The notes: generated from the letters alone by a model not told the origin. 59,366 bases of DNA from Faecalibacterium longum CLA-AA-H243 (GCF_020687245.1 NZ_JAJEQG010000014.1:1-59366); one strand, 5' to 3'; positions 23,174-31,380 are shown, numbered from the stretch's first letter. Program-made: numbers and translations.

Positions 23174-25333
23174 TTACTGCCAGTTGTTCCGTGCCATGCG
23201 GTCCAGCTCATCCATCTGCGGGTCATACACGCCAGATGCCTGCTCTGCACGATAGAGTTCAGCAGCCGTTTCGTAATATCCCAGCGTTTTCGTGTAGGAT
23301 GCTCCGTTCTGCAAATCAAGTTCGCCCTGAACAAAGGCGAGCCATTTATACACCCGGTAGTCCTTGGGGTAATCTTTTTTCAGTGCCTGAAGCATCTCCA
23401 TCGCTTTGGAGAAATCATGTAGCTGATATTGCAACATTGCGATATTCAGCCGGACTTCCAGCGTGGTGTTTCCGTTTTTCTCCAGCTGCTGATAGGTTCG
23501 CAAGGCATCTTTTTGATAGCCGGGATTCCCGGTCGCTTCCGCCTGACGAATATATGCGGACGCCAGCTGTCCGGCCAGCGCGTTGTAATATCCATCGGGG
23601 AGCTGTTCAATGCCCTGATTCAGGAGATTGATTTCCTCCGAAAGCATGGAGTCTCCGATATCCTCACAGATCGATGCTGCCAGACGGTACGCGCGTGCAA
23701 GCTGGTCGTTGCCGTCCGCCGAGCCGATTGCCTTACGGGCGGCATCCAGCGCATCCGGCAGGTCTCCCTGTTTTCTCAGAAGCTCGCTTTGAACGACCTG
23801 ATAGGCACCGCTTTGTTCGGCGTCAGGGACAGCTTTCGCCATCTCTGCAAGGACCTCATCCGCGCCAGAATAATCGCCCAGCTGAATCAGGGCGGTCGCC
23901 TCACCCTGATAATAGCTCAGGATATCAGGAGAGTATCCTATCGCTTTCTGGTACATCGTCGCAGCCGATTCATAGCTTTCCAGCTCGTAGTAAGCCTCCG
24001 CTGCCACGTTGTACAGGTTTGCCACGCTCTGTCTGCTGTAATATTTCAGCTCACGCGACTGCGTCGTTTCCACTGCATCGATGCACTCCTGATACTTTCC
24101 CTGCCGATAGAGAAGGACTGCCTGTTCCACATATGCTTCCAACTGGTCATCGTAAATCGCGATAGCCTGCTGCAGGTCCTGCTCCGCCTCATCAAAGCGC
24201 ATTTCATCGGCGGCCGTCCGGCCTTTCCGCACGAGGGCATCATAAGCGGCGTACCGTTCCACGCCGATTCGCTGTACGCCAAACAGGATAGCCAAAGTTC
24301 CTGATACCGCAAGGACAAGAGAGACCGCCGCCACAACTCGCTGAGAATGAACCACCTTTTTATAGCGTCCGTCGATTGCGTGGATATCCTGCAGTGCCCG
24401 GAGCATTTCCTGTGCGTCGCAGAAGCGTTCTTCCTGCCTTTTCATCATCGCTCTGGCGATGATGAGCAAAAAGCTACGGCTGAATTTGAGTTTATAGCTC
24501 GTGATGGGCCGAACATCCTTCAGCGAATGGCCGGGCTGCTGCCCGGTGATTGCATAGTATAGAGTCGCACCGATGCCATAAACGTCCGTTCTCTTGCTGA
24601 TAGTGCCATAACCACCCGCATTGGTTGCTTGCGCCGCTGTGACAGAATTGCTCACACCTCTGCCGGACGGATCCTTGTTGGATCTGACATTCTGATAGGC
24701 GAACGCATCTTTGTATCCTCGCAGCGGCATGGTTTCTTCAAGCGGAACCGTCTCGATCGTATCGGGCGATGCTCCCGGACGGGTATACTGTTCCGGTGCC
24801 GCATAGCCCGGCGTTGCGCCAATTGCCAGTACGCCTTTTGAAAAAACAAGCGATGTGTTAAAATCGATGACGCAGATATCGCCGGCGGGTGTTATCATGA
24901 TATTGCTGGGCTTGATATCACAGTGCAGGATCGGAGGTACCTGCGAGTGAAGATAGGCAATCACCTCACAGAGCTGACAGGCCCACCGGTACGCAAGCTT
25001 CTGGCTGACCGGACCGTGTGTTTTGACGTAGTTTTGCATGTTCTCGCCCGGTATCATGTCCATGATGGTATAGACATAGCCGCTCGGGCTTTCGATCACG
25101 TCATAGATGCGCGGAAGATACTTGTGCTTCAGCGTCTTGAGGATGTTGGCCTCCGCGCGCTCATCCATCCGTCCCTTGAACTTCTGTTTCACACGCTTGA
25201 TAACGACGTCAACATCCAAACTGTCTTTGTGCGCACGGTAAAGCGTACCCATTCCGCCCTCGCCAAGAGGCCGGATCGCACTGTAGCCGCTCCCAAGATC
25301 CGCCGCCCATTGGCTGGTTTCGTTATAATTCAT
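23174..25333 (-). CDS. Membrane-anchored Ser/Thr kinase with TPR repeats
   Basis: 719 residues from ATG 25333, six to seven bases after GGGAGG; ATG 25339 is too close to the ribosome site. The kinase domain is at about 15-310: PLGEGGMGTLYRAH, VVIKRV, LHCDIKPSNIMI (HCD, non-RD), then CVIDFNTS (DFN instead of DFG) and PGYAAPEQY. One membrane helix lies near 338-360 (VVAAVSLVLAVSGTLAILFG). The rest (370-719) is TPR-like helical repeats that would lie outside the cell. The DFN change keeps the metal-binding Asp, so activity is plausible. Confidence 0.88.
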   Translation of the reverse strand: MNYNETSQWAADLGSGYSAIRPLGEGGMGTLYRAHKDSLDVDVVIKRVKQKFKGRMDERAEANILKTLKHKYLPRIYDVIESPSGYVYTIMDMIPGENMQNYVKTHGPVSQKLAYRWACQLCEVIAYLHSQVPPILHCDIKPSNIMITPAGDICVIDFNTSLVFSKGVLAIGATPGYAAPEQYTRPGASPDTIETVPLEETMPLRGYKDAFAYQNVRSNKDPSGRGVSNSVTAAQATNAGGYGTISKRTDVYGIGATLYYAITGQQPGHSLKDVRPITSYKLKFSRSFLLIIARAMMKRQEERFCDAQEMLRALQDIHAIDGRYKKVVHSQRVVAAVSLVLAVSGTLAILFGVQRIGVERYAAYDALVRKGRTAADEMRFDEAEQDLQQAIAIYDDQLEAYVEQAVLLYRQGKYQECIDAVETTQSRELKYYSRQSVANLYNVAAEAYYELESYESAATMYQKAIGYSPDILSYYQGEATALIQLGDYSGADEVLAEMAKAVPDAEQSGAYQVVQSELLRKQGDLPDALDAARKAIGSADGNDQLARAYRLAASICEDIGDSMLSEEINLLNQGIEQLPDGYYNALAGQLASAYIRQAEATGNPGYQKDALRTYQQLEKNGNTTLEVRLNIAMLQYQLHDFSKAMEMLQALKKDYPKDYRVYKWLAFVQGELDLQNGASYTKTLGYYETAAELYRAEQASGVYDPQMDELDRMARNNWQ

Positions 25334-25354
25334 GCACATCCTCCCACACGACTT

Positions 25355-26377
25355 TTAAGACGGAAATTCGTCTTTCAGACTATCAAACTCCGATTGAATC
25401 TGCGACCAGTCAAAATCATCGCTTTCGCCGCTGTCCTGCGACGGGTCATAGGTAGGCGCCGTCACTGTCCCGGACGATTCGGTTCCCTGTCCGCTTCCCG
25501 CGCTGCCGAGGCCTTTTCGGAGAGCCTCCTGAGCCATCGAATTTGCGATGCCGGCCGCTTCGCCGGTGAGTCCGCTTTTTTCCACGACCTTGCTTGCTGC
25601 GCTGTCCGCTGCTTTCTCGGCCACCTTTTGGGTGACCGTCTTAGCGTTGTCTTTCGCATCAACCTTGACACTTACAGATGCCGATTGCCCCGATTCATCC
25701 TTCAGGAAATCATTAATCTGTACCGTCAGCGTGCAAGTTCCATCCGAGTTCGTTTTGATCTTGGCATCGATGGTGTTGAAATCGACGCCATTTGTTTCCG
25801 CATTCTGGAGCAGTTTCTCAATGCCGCTTTCATCGTCTAGTGCCGCATAGTGTGCTCCCAGCAGGGCATAGGGGTCGGCATTCTGCGGGTCTGCCGCAAT
25901 CCACGCCTCGCCCACGTCTTTTGCAAAGACCGAATTCAAGTCATCCCAAAAGTGTTCCGAAAGCATTTGGAAGGGAACGTTTCCGCCACCGCTTTCAAAG
26001 ACCAGCTTTGCATCATCCAGAAATCCTGGAAGAAAGTCCGCCTCGTCATCAAACACTTCCTGCGCCTGTTCAAAGACCTTGTTTGCCTCATCGGCTTTTC
26101 CCTGTGCTGCATAAGCGGCATACAGGCCCGCATAGGCTTCCTTGTTCGTCGGGTCGTGCTGGATGATATCGATATACTGCAAGATTGCGTTATCGTAATC
26201 CAGCGAGGTCAAGTAGTTCGTTCCAAGATTCAAGACCTTGGCTAGCGAAAAGACCTCTGCCGTCTCCGAATCTGAATCGGTGGATAATGTTGCCATCGAG
26301 CTTCTCGGACTGCATCCTGCCAGTGCTATTGCAGCCACTGCCACCAGTGCTGCAACGATGATTTTTTTACTCTTCAT
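25355..26377 (-). CDS. TPR-like lipoprotein
   Basis: 340 residues. The signal peptide has a lipobox, LAGC at about 19-22, so it is lipid-anchored on the outer face of the membrane. Residues 45-115 are TPR-like (YLTSLDYDNAILQYIDII, NKEAYAGLYAAYAAQGK). The C-terminal 60 residues are low-complexity and acidic (TESSGTVTAPTYDPSQDSGE). The start overlaps the preceding gene by 11 bases. It is a possible extracellular partner of the TPR kinase encoded next. Confidence 0.8.
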   Translation of the reverse strand: MKSKKIIVAALVAVAAIALAGCSPRSSMATLSTDSDSETAEVFSLAKVLNLGTNYLTSLDYDNAILQYIDIIQHDPTNKEAYAGLYAAYAAQGKADEANKVFEQAQEVFDDEADFLPGFLDDAKLVFESGGGNVPFQMLSEHFWDDLNSVFAKDVGEAWIAADPQNADPYALLGAHYAALDDESGIEKLLQNAETNGVDFNTIDAKIKTNSDGTCTLTVQINDFLKDESGQSASVSVKVDAKDNAKTVTQKVAEKAADSAASKVVEKSGLTGEAAGIANSMAQEALRKGLGSAGSGQGTESSGTVTAPTYDPSQDSGESDDFDWSQIQSEFDSLKDEFPS

Positions 26378-27209
26378 TGTCTGCTCCTAAAGCCGGACTC
26401 CTATCATCTTCGTCCGCCGCTTCTATCAGCTGAAACTTATTTGCACCATCTGCCAGTGCGACAATACTTTTCCCGGACACATAAGTCGGCACATTATAAG
26501 GAATACGCACCCCATTGACGAATACCCCGTTCCGGGAATGGTCGGTAACATTAAACCCAAGATCCTTTCCATTATATTGAACCGTACAGTGAATCCGGCT
26601 GATTTTTTCGCCTCTTACGATAAGCGACACCTCCGCTGGGTTCCGACCCAGTTCCACCGATCGTCCGGGTATCAGCTCAAAGCTTCTGCCCGCCAAACTT
26701 CCGGTCAACCCAGACAGTCTCCCCCGCATACAGGGCGGGGGAGGTTTCGTGTTGGGGTTGTCGTGCACTTCCGTGCGCTTTTGCCTGCTCCGCTCATATG
26801 CCTCAGCCAGTCGGTTCGTGTCCCGGATTGCTCGATACATTGCGACGAGATATCCAAGAACCGGAACCAGGATCATCCATACAAAGAAGGTTTCGCTGTC
26901 CTGCCGGACCTCCACATCGTATTCCGCCGCATTGTCACAAATGCGGTCCACGATCTCCGCAAGCCACACATATTTGTACACGCCGAATGTCAGGACACTG
27001 AACAGCATCATTTTTTCGACGCCCACCGTATGTTTTCCATCCTTTTCGCACAGAATGTTGACATCCTTCGCCCACAAGTCCATGAAATAAAAATGGTAGA
27101 CCGAAAACGTCACGAAAGACAGCAGCACATACAACAGTAAGCTCCGATCCTGCTTCACCTCATCTGTTCCGCGATCCTGATTCGTTCTTTTTCTGCGTCT
27201 CTCAGGCAT
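26367..27209 (-). CDS. DUF4234-like membrane protein with C-terminal FHA domain
   Basis: 280 residues. Three membrane helices lie at about 24-42, 66-84 and 108-125, in the DUF4234 pattern (LLLYVLLSFVTFSVYHFYFM ... DVNILC). The FHA domain (about 168-262) has VELGRNPAEVSLIV, KISRIHCTVQY and HSRNGVFVNG. It overlaps the lipoprotein gene by 11 bases and follows the DUF975-like gene by 10. The FHA end should be cytosolic. Confidence 0.8.
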   Translation of the reverse strand: MPERRRKRTNQDRGTDEVKQDRSLLLYVLLSFVTFSVYHFYFMDLWAKDVNILCEKDGKHTVGVEKMMLFSVLTFGVYKYVWLAEIVDRICDNAAEYDVEVRQDSETFFVWMILVPVLGYLVAMYRAIRDTNRLAEAYERSRQKRTEVHDNPNTKPPPPCMRGRLSGLTGSLAGRSFELIPGRSVELGRNPAEVSLIVRGEKISRIHCTVQYNGKDLGFNVTDHSRNGVFVNGVRIPYNVPTYVSGKSIVALADGANKFQLIEAADEDDRSPALGADNEE

Positions 27210-27219
27210 ACTGCATCAC

Positions 27220-28470
27220 TCAGCTCAGCCGGATGATATTGTTGTTATCGCCCAATGCAAGCTCCGTTCCCCGGGTCAGCAGCACCGGAGAATTCGCAGG
27301 GAGGCGGCTTCCGTTTACGTAGGTGCCGTTGCTGGAAAAATCGGTAACACGATATTTCTGAACCTGACTGTTGAACATGACCTCACAGTGGCGGCGGCTG
27401 ATCTTCTGCGCACCCTGAGAAAAAACGATCTTCGCATAGGCAGGGTCTCTGCCCAGAATGACCGGCTGGTTCGGCTCCAGCGGATAGCTCGAGCCCGCAT
27501 ACATACCGGCGACCCCCTCCAGAGCTGCTCCCGCAGCTCTGGAAGCAGCCGGGATATGAGAAGTCGGCTTCTTTCCACCGGTGCTGCCAATCCCCATCAA
27601 TTTTTTCGGATCTACAGCAATCGTCATTCCGTTGCCGTCAGTGGACGGTTTGATGTCATCCACCATGACCGGGCGGCCCTTCATTTCTTCATAAACAAAA
27701 GCAGTTGCCATCATCTTGTACGGTGCAACATACAGGACAGAAAGAATCCCGCCGGTAAGCAGGCTCAGAATATTCCAGCCGAGATAGCTGAGATCAAAGA
27801 CAAACAGGTCAAATTTACGGCCTTCCGTCATCGCCTTGCAGCGCTCCATGACCTGTTCTGCATTCAGCTGCGGATGGTCCGCTTGCACCAGAGCCATAGG
27901 CCAGAACTGATATGAACGATAGGCCGCAACAACGAGAGCTGCAATCATGCCGATCATCACCAGCAGCATTGCCGCCAGATAACTCCGAGAAGCCGCTGCA
28001 ACAACAGCCGCCAGCAACAGCGTAGCAAACTGGATCAGAACCGGGATCCACATGATCGTCAGCATCCGCACTCCTGTAACAATGGCAAATTGCATAAAGA
28101 AATCAAATGCATCAAAGATGCAGGTGACTTTTGGTCGGATTCCATTCTTCCGCAGAGAAAGATAGTACCGGTATCGTGCCACTTCAAACGGCCCGGCAAC
28201 TGCTCCACCGGCGATAGCACCGACGAGCGTTGCAATCGGAGTAATCAGCACATAGGCAATGATGATTCCCGCCAGACCAAACAGCTTGAACGGTGCCGAC
28301 ACAACCGCCGACACGACCCCAATGCCGCCTGCGATCATCGCACCCAGCAGGACACTTGTGATTGCCGCAATCACCCGATACAGAATCTCCATGCCGACCA
28401 CTCCGGACAGATTTCCGTTTTCATTCAGAACACGTTTTGCCTTTTCTTTATTTCCAGCCCGATTTATCAC
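27220..28470 (-). CDS. DUF975-like membrane protein with C-terminal FHA domain
   Basis: 416 residues with about six membrane helices in residues 28-260. The DUF975 features are YRSYQFWPMALVQADHP, CKAMTEGRKFDLFVFDLSYL and LYVAPYKMMATAFVYEEMKG. The FHA domain is at about 325-416: VILGRDPAYAKIVFS, KISRRHCEVMF and FSSNGTYVNGSRL. It lies 22 bases after the zinc-ribbon FHA gene. A DUF975-FHA fusion is uncommon to my knowledge. Confidence 0.8.
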   Translation of the reverse strand: MINRAGNKEKAKRVLNENGNLSGVVGMEILYRVIAAITSVLLGAMIAGGIGVVSAVVSAPFKLFGLAGIIIAYVLITPIATLVGAIAGGAVAGPFEVARYRYYLSLRKNGIRPKVTCIFDAFDFFMQFAIVTGVRMLTIMWIPVLIQFATLLLAAVVAAASRSYLAAMLLVMIGMIAALVVAAYRSYQFWPMALVQADHPQLNAEQVMERCKAMTEGRKFDLFVFDLSYLGWNILSLLTGGILSVLYVAPYKMMATAFVYEEMKGRPVMVDDIKPSTDGNGMTIAVDPKKLMGIGSTGGKKPTSHIPAASRAAGAALEGVAGMYAGSSYPLEPNQPVILGRDPAYAKIVFSQGAQKISRRHCEVMFNSQVQKYRVTDFSSNGTYVNGSRLPANSPVLLTRGTELALGDNNNIIRLS

Positions 28471-28492
28471 AACGATTCCCCCTTATTTCGTT

Positions 28493-29068
28493 TTACCAGT
28501 GGAATTTTTCGCTGCACAAGGGAACAAACATCAGTTTCGTGTCGCCGATGCTGAGCTGGTCCATGGCCTTCAGCTCAATTGGGTTGAGCACAAGCTTATC
28601 GTTCACATAGAACAGCTCTTTAGAGCTGCCCGGCTGCGCAAGATACACATTACTACGCGGATCATACACAACAATCGCATGAGAGCTGCGGGAAACCGTG
28701 TTGTCGCCAAGGATGCAGACATCCATCTCCGAAGAACGACCCACAAAATTGCGGCCCTGATGCAGACGATAGTCGGTTCCCTTATTCACACCTTCCGTGC
28801 AGACGAGCCAACCAACAACTGGTGCCGACTTTTCTGTAGCACCGTCCAACATATCTGCAGTTACAGGGAGCGTGCGGTCATCGTCATCGGGAATTGCAGT
28901 GCTCAGAGGTTCAGTCGCTACGCTGGGACCCGGCTGAGACACCGGGACGTCCAAAGGAACCGTCGTCTGATCCGGCCCAACGTTCACACCTTCCATGCCG
29001 CAGAAGGGGCAGCTGCTGAACCGGGAAGCATCGTAGTGGTGGCCGTTGGGGCATTTCATCAAATTCAT
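28493..29068 (-). CDS. Zinc-ribbon protein with FHA domain
   Basis: 191 residues. The N-terminus MKCPNGHHYDASRFSSCPFC is a short zinc ribbon. A Pro/Thr/Val-rich linker follows (about 28-75), then an FHA domain (about 85-191) with GRNFVGRSSEMDVCI, VSRSSHAIVVYD and GSSKELFYVNDK. No membrane helix is seen. AGGAGG lies about ten bases before ATG 29068. It is the first gene of the cluster. The linker has several TTVPL/TLPVT threonines that could be kinase targets, in the manner of small FHA substrates such as GarA; that is inference. Confidence 0.82.
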   Translation of the reverse strand: MNLMKCPNGHHYDASRFSSCPFCGMEGVNVGPDQTTVPLDVPVSQPGPSVATEPLSTAIPDDDDRTLPVTADMLDGATEKSAPVVGWLVCTEGVNKGTDYRLHQGRNFVGRSSEMDVCILGDNTVSRSSHAIVVYDPRSNVYLAQPGSSKELFYVNDKLVLNPIELKAMDQLSIGDTKLMFVPLCSEKFHW

Positions 29069-29202
29069 AATAAAGTCCTCCTCAAGTAAAAAGTTTGTTA
29101 TATTCTCAGCAGACGAATTTCTGCCGTAGAATCAAAAGTTCCCTTTACACCCGAATCTATACGGTGTACAACAATGCACAGGTGAGTTGTTGGGATTATT
29201 TT

Positions 29203-29228
29203 CTGTCGCAGAGTAGCCCACTCTGCGA
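29203..29228. repeat. Left palindromic recombination-like site beside the integrase
   Basis: A 9-bp palindrome TCGCAGAGT/ACTCTGCGA around the asymmetric core AGCCC. The 26-bp sequence is the exact reverse complement of 30586-30611, so the two sites have opposite orientation. Inverted arms around a short asymmetric core are typical of tyrosine recombinase sites. Confidence 0.7.
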
Positions 29229-29269
29229 TAATGGCGAAAAAACAACGGTAATTCGTTTGACAATTCGGA

Positions 29270-29289
29270 TTGACGGCTTATTTGACGGA
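29270..29289. repeat. 20-bp direct repeat, copy 1 (TTGAC arms)
   Basis: TTGACGGCTTATTTGACGGA, identical to 30431-30450. It overlaps the integrase stop codon. A further TTGAC starts at 29257, so three TTGAC units are spaced 12-13 bp. It may be an arm-type binding site. Confidence 0.7.
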
Positions 29290-30414
29290 AATAAAATCTG
29301 CCAGCTGTTCCATCGTTTCCCGCTTCAGCTCCAACGAAGGATGAACATATCGATTCATTGTGATGGTAACAGATGAGTGTCCTAAAATCTCACTCAGAGT
29401 TTTGATGTCGATTTTTGCTTCCACACAGCGTGTGGCAAAAGTGTGCCTTAAAACATGAAAATTCCTTTTTTCCAATCCACAGGCATCCAAAATCTTGTGA
29501 AATCTTCGCTGAATGCACCGCGGTTCGATAAACTTCGAAGGAGAACCGCTCAAAAAGAATCCGGTGTGACTCAGGGAATAGCGCTCCAGAAAACCGAACA
29601 GCAAATTTGAGATTGGGATATTCCGATTAGCGGAGCTGCTTTTGGGAGATGCAATCTCGATATGTGTTTTTTTGCTCCCAGGTACCCGATTCTGGATACG
29701 TTGCATCGTCTGACAGATATAGATATTCCTTTCCGAAATCGAGATCTTTTCCCACGTCAACGCACACAGCTCCCCGATACGTATTCCTGTCAGTAGACAA
29801 AGAAGAATCCCCAGATTCAGAGCATCGGGATGTTCCTCTAGATATTGCTGCAAAATCATCTGCTCTGGGAGGCTTAAAATGGGCAACGACTTTTGCGTCT
29901 GCTTGACCCTGATATCAAGAACCTTCGAATCTACGAATATACCGAGTGTTCCTGCATAATTCAGAATGCGACGCAGAACAGAGAGCACATCCGAGATTGT
30001 CTTGGGAGAAAGACCGGTTTTATCCTTTTTTCCGTGCAGTTCAAGGTGTTTGCAAAGCTTCCTTACCATTTCTTTTGTGATCTTCTCGATTTTTACTGTC
30101 TGGAATGATGGCATGAGATAGCATTCGATTAGCGTCCGATAACGAATGTAGGTGGATTCCTTGAAGTTAATGGAAAAGGCGTCAAGCCACTCCATGGAAA
30201 CAAGTTCAAATGTACTGTTTCTGGTTCTTTCCTCGCTTCCGGATGGTTTACCTTGGAGCTGGAGCGTGTGCTGTAGATCACATCGCACTTCGCGGTAGGA
30301 GGAAGCATACAGATAACCATATTTGGGCTTTCCCAGCGCATTTCGCGACTTTATGTAGCGTGCTTCCCAGCGGCCATCCTTCCTTTTATAAATGTTCAAT
30401 CCTTTTCTTGACAC
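29278..30414 (-). CDS. Tyrosine-type site-specific integrase
   Basis: 378 residues with a GTG start at 30414 after AAGGAAGG. The order is an N-terminal AP2-like/arm-binding part (ARYIKSRNALGKPKYGYLY), a core-binding domain (about 75-165) and the catalytic domain: Arg in TGIRIGELCAL, HVLRHTFATR, LGHSSVTITMNRY with the nucleophilic Tyr. All the conserved catalytic residues I can place are present. It reads towards the FHA/kinase operon with no terminator in between, and is bracketed by the inverted sites at 29203 and 30586 and by two 20-bp direct repeats. Confidence 0.88.
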   Translation of the reverse strand: MSRKGLNIYKRKDGRWEARYIKSRNALGKPKYGYLYASSYREVRCDLQHTLQLQGKPSGSEERTRNSTFELVSMEWLDAFSINFKESTYIRYRTLIECYLMPSFQTVKIEKITKEMVRKLCKHLELHGKKDKTGLSPKTISDVLSVLRRILNYAGTLGIFVDSKVLDIRVKQTQKSLPILSLPEQMILQQYLEEHPDALNLGILLCLLTGIRIGELCALTWEKISISERNIYICQTMQRIQNRVPGSKKTHIEIASPKSSSANRNIPISNLLFGFLERYSLSHTGFFLSGSPSKFIEPRCIQRRFHKILDACGLEKRNFHVLRHTFATRCVEAKIDIKTLSEILGHSSVTITMNRYVHPSLELKRETMEQLADFISVK

Positions 30415-30430
30415 AAAAACCTTCCTTTCG

Positions 30431-30450
30431 TTGACGGCTTATTTGACGGA
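30431..30450. repeat. 20-bp direct repeat, copy 2, in the integrase leader
   Basis: Identical to 29270-29289 and in the same orientation. It lies between the integrase promoter and its start codon. Confidence 0.7.
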
Positions 30451-30452
30451 GC

Positions 30453-30490
30453 ATACAATCGGATTGTATCGAATTTGTTGAAATTGTCGA
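30453..30490 (-). promoter_or_regulatory. Integrase promoter with an overlapping operator
   Basis: On the minus strand: TCGACA (30485-30490), 16 bp, TACAAT (30463-30468). The -10 is covered by an 8-bp inverted repeat, ATACAATC-G-GATTGTAT (30453-30469), a likely repressor site. Confidence 0.6.
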
Positions 30491-30585
30491 GTAAGTACGA
30501 CATTATTTTCTTTTTTTCAGAATTTCAGATTGCTTTCTCTTGACCATCCGTGTAATCGGCGGTAAAATTCAATTGAATCATCCTG

Positions 30586-30611
30586 TCGCAGAGTGGGCTA
30601 CTCTGCGACAG
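30586..30611. repeat. Right palindromic recombination-like site
   Basis: Core GGGCT flanked by a perfect 13-bp stem (CCTGTCGCAGAGT / ACTCTGCGACAGG when flanks are included). It is the reverse complement of the left site. Confidence 0.7.
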
Positions 30612-30618
30612 GAAACAT

Positions 30619-30656
30619 AAACCATGAATGTAAAAATTCATGGTTTTTATTTTTTC
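30619..30656 (+). terminator. Plus-strand terminator outside the right site
   Basis: The stem ACCATGAAT / ATTCATGGT is followed by TTTTATTTTTT. No plus-strand gene precedes it now. It would terminate the integrase transcript if the 29203-30611 segment were inverted. Confidence 0.75.
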
Positions 30657-30683
30657 CATTTTCTTTTAGTCTATCACAGGTAG

Positions 30684-30712
30684 TTGATTATATCAATTAA
30701 AAATAATATATT
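30684..30712 (+). promoter_or_regulatory. Promoter for the XRE regulator
   Basis: TTGATT at 30684-30689, a 17-bp spacer and TATATT at 30707-30712, in very AT-rich DNA. Confidence 0.6.
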
Positions 30713-30773
30713 TAATCATTCGGTTTCAGCTATGCTCTCGACTACAATAGAGTTGAGAAGGATGGTGGTGGCC

Positions 30774-31085
30774 ATGTACGAAGAACAGTTTTCTAAGAGG
30801 CTTACTGAGCTGCGCACACAGAAGGGTGTGTCTGCAAGAGACATGAGCCTCTCAATCGGGCAGAATCCCGGCTATATTCGTGCAATCGAAAGTGGTACTG
30901 CCTTTCCGACGATGGCAAATTTCTTTTACATCTGCGAATATTTCAACATTACTCCACAAGAATTTTTTAATTTCGGCGAGGAAACCTCCAATGGAATGAA
31001 TGCACTTGTTGACCAGCTAAAACAGTTCGATGCCGAGCAGATCAATGCACTTACGGCTTTTATAAAAACAATCGTAAAAAAGTAA
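30774..31085 (+). CDS. XRE-family helix-turn-helix regulator
   Basis: 103 residues from ATG 30774 (MYEEQFSKRLTELRTQKG). The HTH is at about 5-60: VSARDMSLSIGQNPGYIRAIESGTAFPTMANFFYICEYFNI. A short C-terminal helical tail may dimerise. Regulators of this size often control ICE integrase or transfer genes. Its own promoter and the integrase operator are nearby, so it is a candidate repressor of the integrase promoter. Confidence 0.8.
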   Translation: MYEEQFSKRLTELRTQKGVSARDMSLSIGQNPGYIRAIESGTAFPTMANFFYICEYFNITPQEFFNFGEETSNGMNALVDQLKQFDAEQINALTAFIKTIVKK

Positions 31086-31099
31086 ATTATCAAAGAACT

Positions 31100-31190
31100 T
31101 AATACTTGGTAAACCTACCGAAAGATAGGGCAACAAAGCCAAATGAGTCTAAAATCTCATATACGAGGTCATGGCAGCTGGTTGCTTTTT
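31100..31190 (+). promoter_or_regulatory. GEMM-type (cyclic di-GMP-I / cGAMP) riboswitch aptamer
   Basis: The stretch has the GEMM-I conserved blocks in order: GGTAAACC, CCGAAAG, GGGCAACAAAGCC, GTCTAAAA and ATGGCAGCTGGTTGC. It begins 15-20 bases after the XRE stop and is followed by two intrinsic terminators and then the SARP-like regulator gene. Whether the ligand is c-di-GMP or 3',3'-cGAMP cannot be settled here. Confidence 0.85.
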
Positions 31191-31224
31191 GAATGGGATA
31201 ATTTTATCCCTCTACCATGTTAGA

Positions 31225-31261
31225 ACCGTCTGTGAAGATTTCAACTCACAGGCGGTTTTTG
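31225..31261 (+). terminator. First terminator after the riboswitch
   Basis: An 11-bp stem ACCGTCTGTGA / TCACAGGCGGT (one G-T pair) followed by TTTTTG. It is a likely expression platform for the riboswitch. Confidence 0.75.
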
Positions 31262-31323
31262 TTATTTAAAAGCAAAATGATGGGGCATTCTTCAGCTTAT
31301 GCGGTGGAGAGATAGCTTTACAT

Positions 31324-31380
31324 AGCAGCATCCGGGATTCACCGTATTAAGCGGAAGAATGCCCGGATGCTGCTTTTTAT
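31324..31380 (+). terminator. Second terminator in the regulator leader
   Basis: A perfect 13-bp stem AGCAGCATCCGGG / CCCGGATGCTGCT with a 25-base loop and TTTTTAT. It ends just before the AGGAGGTG of the next gene. Confidence 0.75.

Noticed and set aside
18639-29068. Kinase/phosphatase/FHA cluster as part of a type VII or type VI secretion locus or a TerY-P triad
   Set aside because: No EssC/FtsK-like ATPase, WXG proteins, sheath genes or vWA (TerY) gene is present.
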